NCBI RefSeq assembly: GCF_003097355.1
Contig: NZ_PYUI01000011.1
Location: forward strand, 1-64,000
From: Arthrobacter sp. H-02-3
GTDB lineage: Bacteria; Actinomycetota; Actinomycetes; Actinomycetales; Micrococcaceae
Direction of reading: 5' to 3'
DNA: 64,000 bases
Part shown: positions 42,260 through 51,021 of the stretch, one piece after another
Numbering within the stretch: the first letter of the stretch is position 1
Layout of the letters: every line of letters starts with the position of its first letter
Notes under the pieces: model-generated
Told to the model about the DNA's origin: nothing
Databases searched by the model: none
What the model saw: the letters and a program-made list of their open reading frames with translations, nothing else
Position numbers and translations under genes: made by a program

Positions 42260-45200
42260 ATGAAGGGGCAGGAGCTCGCCGGCGGCACACTTGCGGCCGA
42301 CGCCATGGACCGGTTCAGCCGGCCGACCCGGGACTGGTTCCTGGGCGCCTTTTCCGGGCCCACCCCGGCCCAGAACGGCGCCTGGAATGCCATCTCCTCC
42401 GGCTCGCATGCCCTCGTTGTCGCTCCCACCGGCTCCGGCAAGACGCTCGCTGCGTTCCTCTGGGCGCTGGACCGGCTAATCACCTCCGCCCCGGCCGAGC
42501 CCGAAGCCCTGCCCGGCCTGGACACGACGGCCAAGGGCAGCCGCCGGAAAACGGTCCCGCGGAAGACCCGCGTACTGTACATTTCCCCGCTCAAGGCCCT
42601 CGGCGTCGACGTCGAACGCAACCTCCGCGCGCCGCTGATCGGCATCACGCAGACCGCCAAACGCCTGGACCTCCCCGCCCCGCTCATCACCGTGGGCGTC
42701 CGGTCCGGGGATACGACGGCGGCCGACCGCCGCTCGTTGCTCAGCCACCCGCCGGACATCCTCATCACCACCCCGGAGTCCCTCTTCTTGATGCTGACGT
42801 CCAAGGCGAGGGAAACCCTCAGCGAGGTGGACACGATCATCATCGACGAGGTCCACGCCGTCGCCGGCACCAAGCGCGGAGCACATCTGGCTGTGTCGCT
42901 GGAACGGCTCGACGCGCTGCTGCCCAAGCCCGCGCAGCGGATCGGGCTGTCGGCCACCGTGGAACCCAAAGAGCTGGTGGCGCAGTTCCTCGCCGGGTCG
43001 GCACCGGTGGAAATTGTGGCTCCTCCGTCGCGGAAGAACTGGGACCTGACCGTTTCTGTCCCGGTTGAGGACATGTCCGATCTCCAGGGCGCCGCGGGGG
43101 CTTTCGATTCCGGTCCTGCCTCCGGTCTCCAGCCACAGGCGTCCATCTGGCCGCATGTGGAGGAAAAGATCGTGGACCTGGTGCTGGCCAACCAGTCCAC
43201 CATCGTGTTCGCGAACTCCCGCCGCCTCGCCGAACGGCTCACCGCCCGGCTCAACGAGATCTACGCCGAACGCCAGCTCATGGCAGCTGGCGGCGGCTGG
43301 ACCGAGTTTGGCGCAGACGCGCCGGACTTCGAAGCAGGACCGAATGCTGTGCCGATCGCCGTGCAGCCCGGCGGCGCCTCGGCGCTGCCCACCTCCACCG
43401 CCACGCCGGCGCACATGATGGCCCAGGCCGGCAGCACCGCGGGCGCCGATCCCGTGCTGGCCCGCGCCCACCACGGCTCCGTGTCCAAGGATCAGCGGGC
43501 CCTGATCGAGGACGATCTCAAATCCGGGCGGCTGCGCTGCGTCGTGGCCACGTCCTCCCTGGAACTGGGCATCGACATGGGTGCTGTGGACCTCGTGGTG
43601 CAGGTCGAGTCGCCGCCTTCAGTGGCCAGCGGCCTGCAGCGGGTGGGGCGCGCCGGCCACCAGGTGGGCGAAATCTCCCAGGGCGTCCTGTTCCCCAAGC
43701 ACCGGGCCGACCTCGTCCACACGGCCATCACCGTGGAACGGATGCTCGACGGCAAGATCGAGCGGCTCAGCGTGCCGGCCAATCCGCTGGACATCCTTGC
43801 GCAGCAGACGGTCGCCGCCGCCGCGCTGGGCGCCATCGACGTCGAGGAATGGTTCGCCACGGTCCGGCGGTCGGCGCCCTTCGCCTCGCTCCCCCGGTCC
43901 GCGTTCGAGGCCACCTTGGACCTGCTCGCCGGACGCTACCCCTCGGACGAATTCGCGGAACTGCGGCCGCGGGTCATCTGGGACCGGAACGCAGGGACCA
44001 TCGAGGGCCGTCCCGGGGCGCAGCGGCTCGCCGTCACCTCCGGCGGAACCATCCCGGACCGCGGACTGTTCGGCGTCTACATCATCGGCACCGAGGTCGA
44101 GGGCACCGGGGGTTCCGCCGGCGGTGCCAGTGCGGACGGCAGGGCAGCCAGCCCTGCCACGGCGGCGGCCAAGGGCGGGCGCCGGGTGGGCGAACTCGAC
44201 GAGGAAATGGTCTATGAATCGCGGGTGGGCGATATCTTCGCCCTTGGCGCCACCAGCTGGAAGATCGAGGACATCACGCACGACCGCGTCCTGGTCTCGC
44301 CGGCGTTCGGCCAGCCGGGCAAGCTGCCGTTCTGGAAGGGCGATTCGCTGGGCCGGCCCGTGGACCTGGGTCGCGCCCTCGGCGCGTTCATGCGCGAACT
44401 CTCAGCGTCCGACGTCGGACCAGCCACCGAGCGATGCAAGGCCAGCGGGCTGGACGACTACGCGGCGAACAACCTGATCCAGTACCTCGCCGAACAACGG
44501 CTCGCCACCGAGGTGGTCCCCAGTGATACCACCCTCGTGGTGGAACGCTTCCACGACGAGCTCGGGGACTGGCGCGTGGTGCTGCACAGCCCCTTCGGCC
44601 TGCCGGTGCATGCGCCGTGGGCCCTGGCCGTGGGCCAGCGCCTGCACCAGCGCTACGGGATGGACGGCTCGGCGATGGCCGCCGACGACGGCATCGTGCT
44701 GCGTGTGCCCATGATGGAAGACGAGCCGCCGGGTGCGGAGCTGTTCCTCTTCGATCCCGATGAGCTGGAACAGATCGTGACGGCGGAGGTCGGCGGCAGT
44801 GCCCTCTTCGCCTCCCGCTTCCGCGAGTGCGCCGCCCGCGCCCTGCTCCTGCCGCGGCAGAACCCCGGCAAACGGCAGCCCCTGTGGCAGCAGCGGCAGC
44901 GCTCCGCGCAGTTGCTCGATGTGGCGCGGAAGTACCCGACGTTCCCGATCGTCCTGGAGACGGTGCGCGAGTGCCTGCAGGATGTCTACGACCTTCCGGC
45001 GCTCAAGGACATCGCCGCCTCGGTGGAACGCCGCGAGCTCAGGATCGTCCAGACCACCACCCAACAGCCCTCACCGTTCGCGAAGTCCTTGCTCTTCGGT
45101 TACGTGGCCCAGTTCCTCTACGAAGGGGATTCCCCGCTGGCGGAGCGCCGGGCCGCGGCCCTGGCGCTCGATTCCACCCTGCTCAATGAGCTCTTGGGCC

Positions 45201-47425
45201 GGGTGGAGCTGCGCGAACTCCTCGACGCGAAGGTCATCGACGCCACGGAACGTGAGCTGCAGCGGCTCGCTCCGGACCGCCGGGCGCGCGGGCTGGAGGG
45301 CGTCGCGGACCTCCTGCGTCTCCTGGGCCCGCTCAATCCGGACGAGGTTGCCGCCCGCCTGGAATCGGTGGCGGCACCTACCGCGGGCATCGAACCCGCC
45401 GGAACCTTGGCGGTGGCGAGCGCCGAGGCTGCCCCGGCGCGGGAGGGTGCTCCGGCGCCTGCCGGGACTACTGTGGCGGGCGACGCCGTCACCGCCGCCG
45501 CCGGGGTCGACGTCGCCTCGGCCCACGTCGCCGCGGCCCACCTGACCGCGCTGCAGCGGGCCAACCGGGCGATCAAGGTCAACATCGCCGGCGTCGAACG
45601 CTTTGCGGCGGTCGAAGACGCCGCCCGGCTCCGCGATGCCCTCGGCGTGCCGCTGCCCATGGGCGTGCCGCTGGCGTTCATCGAACCGGTCGCGGACCCG
45701 CTCGGCGACCTCGTCTCGCGCTACGCCCGCACGCACGGGCCGTTCACCGCCGCCGAGGCCGCGGCGCGGCTGGGACTCGGCGTCGCCGTCGTCGGCACCG
45801 CGCTGAAGCGGCTCGCCGCGGACGGCCGCGTGGTGGAAGGCGAGTTCCGCCCGCACGCACCGGCGCCCGCAGTCACGGCGGACACTACGGCAGCCAGCAT
45901 CGCACCCGGCACCGCGGAATCCGAGGACGCGGCGGCCACTGCCCCGTCTGCCGTTCTGCCCGCTGTTCTGCCGCTGGCAGGTATCAGCGAATGGTGCGAC
46001 GCGGAGGTCCTCCGCAAGCTGCGCCGCCGTTCGCTCGCCGCGCTCCGGGCCGAAGTGGAGCCCGTGGACGCCACGGCGTACGGCCGGTTCCTTCCCGCCT
46101 GGCAAAACGTGCGAACACCCGGCGGCCGCGGGCAGTCCGCGCTGCGCGGCCTGGACGGCATCATCACGGCCGTCGACCAGCTCTCCGGCGTGCCCATTCC
46201 GGCTTCCGCCTGGGAGCCGCTGGTGCTGGCCAGCCGCGTCTCCAATTACCAGCCGGCCATGCTGGATGAACTCATGGCCGCCGGCGAAGTCCTCTGGTCC
46301 GGGGCCGGCTCGCTGCCCGGCAACGACGGCTGGATCAGCCTCCACCTCGCCGATTCGGCCGAACTGACGCTGAATCCCGCCGTCGATTTCGAACCCGGCG
46401 ATGCTCAACGGCGGCTCCTGGAGCACCTGCAGACCAACGGCGGCGGCTATTTCTTCCGGCAGCTGACCGACGTTGCCGGCGGCATGGACACCGTTCTGAG
46501 CGACCAGGACGTGGTGGCCGCGCTGTGGGATCTCGCCTGGGCGGGCCGGATCACGGGCGACACCTTTGCCCCCGTCCGGGCCCTCATCGCCGGCGGGCAC
46601 ACCGCGCACCGGCAGGTGGGGCGCGCCCCGCGGGCCCGCGCGCCGCGGCTCAGCCGGCTCGGGCGTGCGCACGGCACCGGCCTGCTCGGATCGCCGGGAC
46701 TCACCGGCGGCAGGTACGGCTCGGTGACCGGCACCGCGCCCGCGCCCCCGCTCGCCGCCGGACGCTGGTCCGCCCTGCCATCCCCGGAACTCGATGCCAC
46801 TATCCACGCCCGGGCCACCGCGGAACTCCTTCTGGACCGCTACGGCGTGGTCACCCGCGGCTCCGTCATGGCAGAAAACATCCTCGGCGGCTTTGGCCTC
46901 ATGTACAAGGTGCTGGCACGGCTCGAGGAGGCCGGCCGGTGCCGCCGCGGCTACTTCATCGAGCACCTCGGCGCCGCGCAGTTCGCCGTGCCGGCCACGG
47001 TGGACCGGCTGCGGTCCTACGTCGAGGACGCCCAGCTGCACAAGGCCGAACCGGTTGCGCTCGCCCTCGCCGCCACCGACCCCGCCAACCCGTACGGCGC
47101 CGCGCTGCCGTGGCCTGCGCTTAACGTCGACGCCGGCACAGGCCACCGCCCCGGCCGGAAAGCCGGCGCCCTTGTGGTCCTGGTCGACGGCGCCTTGGCC
47201 CTCTACGTCGAACGCGGCGGCAAAACCCTGCTCGCCTTCAGCGACGACACCGAGGTCCTGGCCGCGGCGGGCACGGCCCTGGTGGGAGTGGTGACCCGCG
47301 GCGCAGTGGACAAGCTGATCATGGAGAAAGTCAACGGCCACGGCATCCTCGACACCCCGGTGGCCGCCGCCCTCGCCCAGGCCGGGGCCTACTCCACCCC
47401 GAAGGGACTGAGGATCCGTGCCTGA
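42260..47425 (+). CDS. lhr: Lhr-type ATP-dependent helicase, long form
   Basis: A 1721-residue superfamily 2 helicase of the Lhr family, a 3'-5' translocase linked to DNA repair. RecA-like domain 1 has Walker A APTGSGKT near residue 54 and the DEVH box near residue 195; domain 2 has SSLELGIDMG and QRVGRAGHQ near residue 460. Winged-helix and Lhr-core regions follow, then the long C-terminal extension of full-length actinobacterial Lhr, interrupted by Ala/Gly-rich linkers (about residues 1050-1090 and 1200-1235). The ribosome site is only one base from ATG 42260, so ATG 42305 or a leaderless start is possible. It overlaps nei by 8 bases. Confidence 0.95.
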   Translation: MKGQELAGGTLAADAMDRFSRPTRDWFLGAFSGPTPAQNGAWNAISSGSHALVVAPTGSGKTLAAFLWALDRLITSAPAEPEALPGLDTTAKGSRRKTVPRKTRVLYISPLKALGVDVERNLRAPLIGITQTAKRLDLPAPLITVGVRSGDTTAADRRSLLSHPPDILITTPESLFLMLTSKARETLSEVDTIIIDEVHAVAGTKRGAHLAVSLERLDALLPKPAQRIGLSATVEPKELVAQFLAGSAPVEIVAPPSRKNWDLTVSVPVEDMSDLQGAAGAFDSGPASGLQPQASIWPHVEEKIVDLVLANQSTIVFANSRRLAERLTARLNEIYAERQLMAAGGGWTEFGADAPDFEAGPNAVPIAVQPGGASALPTSTATPAHMMAQAGSTAGADPVLARAHHGSVSKDQRALIEDDLKSGRLRCVVATSSLELGIDMGAVDLVVQVESPPSVASGLQRVGRAGHQVGEISQGVLFPKHRADLVHTAITVERMLDGKIERLSVPANPLDILAQQTVAAAALGAIDVEEWFATVRRSAPFASLPRSAFEATLDLLAGRYPSDEFAELRPRVIWDRNAGTIEGRPGAQRLAVTSGGTIPDRGLFGVYIIGTEVEGTGGSAGGASADGRAASPATAAAKGGRRVGELDEEMVYESRVGDIFALGATSWKIEDITHDRVLVSPAFGQPGKLPFWKGDSLGRPVDLGRALGAFMRELSASDVGPATERCKASGLDDYAANNLIQYLAEQRLATEVVPSDTTLVVERFHDELGDWRVVLHSPFGLPVHAPWALAVGQRLHQRYGMDGSAMAADDGIVLRVPMMEDEPPGAELFLFDPDELEQIVTAEVGGSALFASRFRECAARALLLPRQNPGKRQPLWQQRQRSAQLLDVARKYPTFPIVLETVRECLQDVYDLPALKDIAASVERRELRIVQTTTQQPSPFAKSLLFGYVAQFLYEGDSPLAERRAAALALDSTLLNELLGRVELRELLDAKVIDATERELQRLAPDRRARGLEGVADLLRLLGPLNPDEVAARLESVAAPTAGIEPAGTLAVASAEAAPAREGAPAPAGTTVAGDAVTAAAGVDVASAHVAAAHLTALQRANRAIKVNIAGVERFAAVEDAARLRDALGVPLPMGVPLAFIEPVADPLGDLVSRYARTHGPFTAAEAAARLGLGVAVVGTALKRLAADGRVVEGEFRPHAPAPAVTADTTAASIAPGTAESEDAAATAPSAVLPAVLPLAGISEWCDAEVLRKLRRRSLAALRAEVEPVDATAYGRFLPAWQNVRTPGGRGQSALRGLDGIITAVDQLSGVPIPASAWEPLVLASRVSNYQPAMLDELMAAGEVLWSGAGSLPGNDGWISLHLADSAELTLNPAVDFEPGDAQRRLLEHLQTNGGGYFFRQLTDVAGGMDTVLSDQDVVAALWDLAWAGRITGDTFAPVRALIAGGHTAHRQVGRAPRARAPRLSRLGRAHGTGLLGSPGLTGGRYGSVTGTAPAPPLAAGRWSALPSPELDATIHARATAELLLDRYGVVTRGSVMAENILGGFGLMYKVLARLEEAGRCRRGYFIEHLGAAQFAVPATVDRLRSYVEDAQLHKAEPVALALAATDPANPYGAALPWPALNVDAGTGHRPGRKAGALVVLVDGALALYVERGGKTLLAFSDDTEVLAAAGTALVGVVTRGAVDKLIMEKVNGHGILDTPVAAALAQAGAYSTPKGLRIRA

Positions 47426-48281
47426 GGGCGATTCCGTCTTCCGCGCCGCGGCGCAGCTGCATGCCGCCCTGGCCGGCAAGGAACTGGTTTCGTCCGACTT
47501 CCGCGTCCCCCGATTCGCCACCCTGAAGCTCGGCGGCTGGACCGTGGACGAGGTGGTGCCCCGCGGCAAGCACCTGCTGATGCGGGTGCAGGGGCCGACG
47601 CCGAAGGACCGGCTCACCATCCACTCGCACCTGAAGATGGAGGGCAGCTGGCAGGTCTACCCCTCCGGAGGGCGCTGGCGGAAGCCCGGCTTCACGGCCC
47701 GGTGCGTGCTGCGCACCGCCACAACCGACGCCGTCGGGTTCTCCCTCGGCATTCTTGAGGTGGTCCGCACCGACCAGGAAGACTCGATCGTAGGGCACCT
47801 GGGCCCGGATCTGCTGGGCCCGGACTGGGACGCGGCCGAGGCCGAACGCCGGCTGCGCGCGGCCCCCGATGTCCCCATCGGGGTCGCCCTGCTGGACCAG
47901 AGCAAGCTGGCAGGGATCGGGAACATCTACCGGTGCGAGGCCTGCTTCCTCTCGGGCGTCCATCCGGCGGCGCCCGTGTCCGCGGTGCCGGATCTCGCCG
48001 CCATGATCACGGAGGCCCGGGTCCTGCTGTCGGCCAATCTCGGCCCGGGCCGCCGGACGACCGTGCTGAATGTGCGGGGCGTCCCGGTGGGCCGCACGGC
48101 CGGACGCCCCGGCTACTGGGTTTACCGGCGCGAGCACCAGCCGTGCCTCAAATGCGGCTCCCCGATCCGCCGCGGAGTCCTTGGCAAGGACACCGGCACA
48201 GGCACCTTCACGGAGGAACGGGACATCTACTATTGCCCCGCATGCCAGCCGCTGCCGGCCCCCGCAACGGGACCGGCGTAG
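47418..48281 (+). CDS. nei: Fpg/Nei-family DNA glycosylase (endonuclease VIII type)
   Basis: A 287-residue base-excision glycosylase/AP lyase. GTG at 47418 overlaps the lhr stop, so the pair is translated together. After Met removal the chain starts PEGD, giving the catalytic Pro and Glu of the family. The H2TH region contains LLDQSKLAGIGNIYRCEACF, and a C-terminal zinc finger has CLKCGS and YYCPACQ. It removes oxidised bases in DNA. The lhr-nei pairing is a recognised actinobacterial repair neighbourhood. Confidence 0.95.
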   Translation: MPEGDSVFRAAAQLHAALAGKELVSSDFRVPRFATLKLGGWTVDEVVPRGKHLLMRVQGPTPKDRLTIHSHLKMEGSWQVYPSGGRWRKPGFTARCVLRTATTDAVGFSLGILEVVRTDQEDSIVGHLGPDLLGPDWDAAEAERRLRAAPDVPIGVALLDQSKLAGIGNIYRCEACFLSGVHPAAPVSAVPDLAAMITEARVLLSANLGPGRRTTVLNVRGVPVGRTAGRPGYWVYRREHQPCLKCGSPIRRGVLGKDTGTGTFTEERDIYYCPACQPLPAPATGPA

Positions 48282-48288
48282 CCCCCGG

Positions 48289-48330
48289 GCGTAGGGACCC
48301 CTGCGTAGGGACCCCTGCGTAGGGACCCCT
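48289..48330. repeat. 14-bp tandem repeat, three perfect copies
   Basis: Three exact copies of GCGTAGGGACCCCT at 48289, 48303 and 48317, just after the nei stop. Each copy contains the near-palindrome AGGGACCCCT. Confidence 0.85.
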
Positions 48331-48411
48331 GCGCGGCGTGGTCGGACTCGTGACGCGGAATAGCGTCTGCGCGGCGCTCTTTACCTGAGGACACCTGGAT
48401 TCCCGCGTCGA

Positions 48412-48443
48412 GGGGAAATCTGCGCGTCGGCAGGGATTTCCCC
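48412..48443. repeat. Inverted repeat between convergent genes
   Basis: GGGGAAATC (48412-48420) and GATTTCCCC (48435-48443) form a 9-bp stem with a 14-base loop in the gap between nei and the convergent yczE-like gene. A terminator role is possible. Confidence 0.55.
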
Positions 48444-48517
48444 CGTCGTCAAGATGCGGGTACCGGATGGACCGCTCAGGATTCGGAGGTCAGGAAGCCG
48501 CGGTCAAGAAGTCGCTC

Positions 48518-49150
48518 TCAAGAAGCCGCGACGGCGGGGTCGGCCGCCGCCACCGGGATCTCGGGCCGCTTCACTTCCGGCACGGTGAACCGCGGCAGCA
48601 ACAACTGCACCAGCGGGCCGATCGCCAGCGCGTACAGCACCGTGCCCACACCAACAGAACCGCCCAGCAGCCAGCCGGCCCCGAGGACCACCACTTCGAT
48701 CCCGGTGCGGGAGGCCCGCACCGACCAGCCCGTGCGCCGGGCGAGTCCCGTCATGAGTCCGTCCCGGGCCCCGGGTCCGAGGCGGGCGCCGATGTAGCAG
48801 GCAGAGGCGATGCCATTGAGCACGATGGCCCCCGCGAGCATTCCGATCTGGCCGCCAAGGTGCGAGAACTTCGGGATGAGGGCCAGTCCGACGTCCGCGA
48901 ACACACCCACCAGCACGGCGTTGCACAGAGTGCCGACGCCGGGCCACTGCCGGAGCGGAATCCAAAAGAGCAGGACGAGGAAGCTGACGATCACCACCAC
49001 CGTGCCGATGCTCAGTCCGGTCTTGACAGCGAGTCCCTGGTGGAAGACGTCCCAGGGATCCAGTCCCAGGCCGGCCCGGATGAACATTGCGAGCGAAACG
49101 CCGTACATGGCGAGGCCGATCAGGAGCTGGAGGAGTCTGCGGGTCAACAT
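48518..49150 (-). CDS. yczE: YczE/YitT-type membrane protein
   Basis: A 210-residue membrane protein with about five hydrophobic segments, of the YczE family. ATG 49150 is preferred because GGAGG lies nine bases before it; ATG 49159 directly abuts that site. The N-terminal LFIGLAMYGVSLAMFIRAGLG-like part (FIRAGLGLDPWDVFHQGL) is the family hallmark. It is divergent from a MocR regulator, the YczE/YczR arrangement known across bacteria. Molecular function is unknown. Confidence 0.85.
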   Translation of the reverse strand: MLTRRLLQLLIGLAMYGVSLAMFIRAGLGLDPWDVFHQGLAVKTGLSIGTVVVIVSFLVLLFWIPLRQWPGVGTLCNAVLVGVFADVGLALIPKFSHLGGQIGMLAGAIVLNGIASACYIGARLGPGARDGLMTGLARRTGWSVRASRTGIEVVVLGAGWLLGGSVGVGTVLYALAIGPLVQLLLPRFTVPEVKRPEIPVAAADPAVAAS

Positions 49151-49170
49151 GGACTCCATCCTCCACGAAA

Positions 49171-49210
49171 ACTGGCCTTGTAATCCATAGCCAGTTTGAA
49201 ATACTGGCTA
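49171..49210. promoter_or_regulatory. MocR/YczR-type operator repeats in the divergent promoter
   Basis: TAGCCAGT (49188-49195) and ACTGGCTA (49203-49210) form an 8-bp inverted repeat with a 7-bp spacer; a further ACTGGC lies at 49171-49176. Repeats of one short box in direct and inverted order are typical of MocR targets. The last box ends one base before the regulator's ATG. Confidence 0.65.
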
Positions 49211-49211
49211 C

Positions 49212-50813
49212 ATGCCGATTTCTCTGACGCCCGGATCACTGGCCCGCCAGCTGGGCGAGTGGAACGTTGGTGCTGCACCCGCCTACCGCGAGCTGGCCGA
49301 CGTCGTCCGCCTGCTCATCCTCGACGGGCGCATTGCCCTGGATGTCGCCCTGCCGAGCGAGCGCTCCCTGGCCGTAAGCCTTGGAATCAGCCGCACGACG
49401 GTAACTGCGGCGTACGCTCAGCTGCGCGAGCAGGGCTTCCTCAGCAGCGGTCAGGGCAGCCGGAGCCGCAGCTGCATCCCGAGCCAGGGGCCTGGGCACG
49501 CCGGGGGCCGCGACAGTGCACTAAGGCTGAGCGGTGCCCCCGGGCTGGCCGTACCGGACGGGATCCTGGACCTGGCCTACGCCTCCCTCCCGGCCAGCGG
49601 CGAAGTGGTGCACCGGGCCTTTGCCGCGGCGCTGACGGAGCTGCCGGCGCTGTTGCCGGGCTTCGGCTATGACGCCCTGGGCGTGGGCCCGCTCCGCGAA
49701 GCCATCGCCGCCCGGTACACCGCGGCGGGGGTGCCCACGACGGCCGGGCAGATCCTGGTCACCTCGGGCGCACAGCATGCCCTGAACATTGTGCTCCGCA
49801 CCCTGGCCGGCCGGCCGGGCACCAAGGTGCTCGTGGAACATCCCAGCTACCCGAACGCCCTGGACGCGATCCGGGCCGCGGGGTGCCGGCCGGTCCCCGT
49901 GGCCATGCCCGCCCCAGGGCCGACGGGCACGGGCCGCACCGGCACAGGCCACACCGGCACGGCGGGCAACGGCGCAGGTCACCACGGAATTGGCAACCAC
50001 GGCGTTCCTCACCACGGCGCTGGCGGCTGGGACTTCGAGGCCATGGAATCAGCGCTACTGCAGCAACGGCCCGCGATGGCCTATGTGGTGCCGGACTTCC
50101 ACAACCCCACAGGGCGGCTGATGCCCGACGCCCAGCGGCGCCGCCTCGTGAAGGCAGCCGCCGCGTCGGGCACCGTGCTGGTGGTGGACGAGACCTTGCG
50201 GGAGCTGAATCTCGACGGCGCACACTCCACTCCCGTGGCCGCGTTCAGCCCCGCGGTGGTCTCCCTAGGTTCGCTCAGCAAGTCGCACTGGGCAGGCCTG
50301 CGCACCGGCTGGATCCGCGCCAGCGAGCCCCTCATCCAGCGTTTCGCCGCCGCCCGCACCACCCTGGACCTCGGCGGACCCGTCGTGGAGCAGCTCGCGG
50401 CGGCGCATCTGGTCAACGCCATCGCCGAGCCGCTCCCGGCCCGGCTCGCCGCGCTGCGCGAGAACCGGGACACCCTACTGGAACTGGTGCGCGAGCACCT
50501 GCCGGGCTGGGAGCCGGAACGGCCCGACGGCGGACTGTCCCTCTGGTGCCGTCTCCCGGTGCCGATCAGCACCGCCCTCGCGGTGGTGGCTCCCGACGTC
50601 GGAATCCGGCTCGCCGCCGGACCCCGTTTCGGCGTCGGCGGCGCGTTCGAGCAATACCTGCGGCTGCCGTTCACCCTGCCCCCGGACCAACTGAAAACGG
50701 CGGTCCTGGCCTTACGGGCCGCGCAGGACCGGCTCGAGGCATCGCCGCAACTGCGAAGAGAGCTCGCCGGCCGCCGGGACCTGACGGGACCGCCAGCTGT
50801 CGCCATCGCCTGA
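49212..50813 (+). CDS. yczR: MocR-family regulator (GntR HTH plus aminotransferase-like domain), YczR-type
   Basis: A 533-residue fusion. Residues about 25-90 are a GntR winged helix (LPSERSLAVSLGISRTTVTAAYAQLREQGFL). The rest is a fold-type I aminotransferase domain with VVPDFHNPTGR, VDETLRELNLDG and the PLP lysine in LGSLSKSHWAGLRTGWIR. An unusual Gly/Thr/His-rich insert occurs near residues 235-272. ATG 49212 lacks a ribosome site and may be leaderless. It probably senses PLP or a related ligand and controls the divergent yczE gene, as known for YczR. Confidence 0.9.
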   Translation: MPISLTPGSLARQLGEWNVGAAPAYRELADVVRLLILDGRIALDVALPSERSLAVSLGISRTTVTAAYAQLREQGFLSSGQGSRSRSCIPSQGPGHAGGRDSALRLSGAPGLAVPDGILDLAYASLPASGEVVHRAFAAALTELPALLPGFGYDALGVGPLREAIAARYTAAGVPTTAGQILVTSGAQHALNIVLRTLAGRPGTKVLVEHPSYPNALDAIRAAGCRPVPVAMPAPGPTGTGRTGTGHTGTAGNGAGHHGIGNHGVPHHGAGGWDFEAMESALLQQRPAMAYVVPDFHNPTGRLMPDAQRRRLVKAAAASGTVLVVDETLRELNLDGAHSTPVAAFSPAVVSLGSLSKSHWAGLRTGWIRASEPLIQRFAAARTTLDLGGPVVEQLAAAHLVNAIAEPLPARLAALRENRDTLLELVREHLPGWEPERPDGGLSLWCRLPVPISTALAVVAPDVGIRLAAGPRFGVGGAFEQYLRLPFTLPPDQLKTAVLALRAAQDRLEASPQLRRELAGRRDLTGPPAVAIA

Positions 50814-50843
50814 GCGCAGCCGTGGCGGGGAACGACACCCGGC

Positions 50844-50912
50844 GACGCCCACACTTTCCTGCGCCGCGCAAACGACCCGGAGACGCCCACACTCTCCTGC
50901 GCTGCGCAAATG
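50844..50912. repeat. Two direct repeats of about 31 bp
   Basis: Copies at 50844-50874 and 50882-50912 share GACGCCCACACT, TCCTGCGC and GCGCAAA blocks and differ at about three positions. Their spacing is 38 bp. The second copy runs into the long inverted repeat. Confidence 0.8.
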
Positions 50913-50955
50913 CCTTGTCGACGCCCGATTCCGGGTGTCGACAAGGCATTTGCGC
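50904..50955. repeat. Long inverted repeat, 24-bp arms
   Basis: Arms at 50904-50927 and 50932-50955 are complementary except for one G/T-type position and enclose a 4-base spacer. It lies between the yczR stop and the convergent SRPBCC gene. It could be a bidirectional terminator or a palindromic repeat element. Confidence 0.85.
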
Positions 50956-50965
50956 GTCGCCGGCC

Positions 50966-51018
50966 GGGATGCGCGTCACCAGGTGGAATGCGCCTCGCCA
51001 CGCGGGATGCGTGTCGCG
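50966..51018. repeat. Three degenerate 19-bp tandem repeats
   Basis: Units starting at 50966, 50985 and 51004 share GGRATGCGYSTCRCS. The 19-bp period is half the 38-bp spacing of the repeats upstream, suggesting one decaying repeat element spanning about 50844-51018. Confidence 0.65.
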
Positions 51019-51021
51019 GCC

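Noticed and set aside
45071..47620. 849-codon open frame on the minus strand opposite lhr
   Set aside because: Arg/Gly/Ala-rich translation without motifs; lhr is complete on the other strand and continues into nei.
48289..48330. Tandem repeats considered as a CRISPR array
   Set aside because: Units are directly adjacent with no spacers, only 14 bp long, and no cas genes are present.
50844..50912. Direct repeats considered as insertion-sequence ends
   Set aside because: No transposase frame, no target-site duplication, and the segment between them is only a few bases long.
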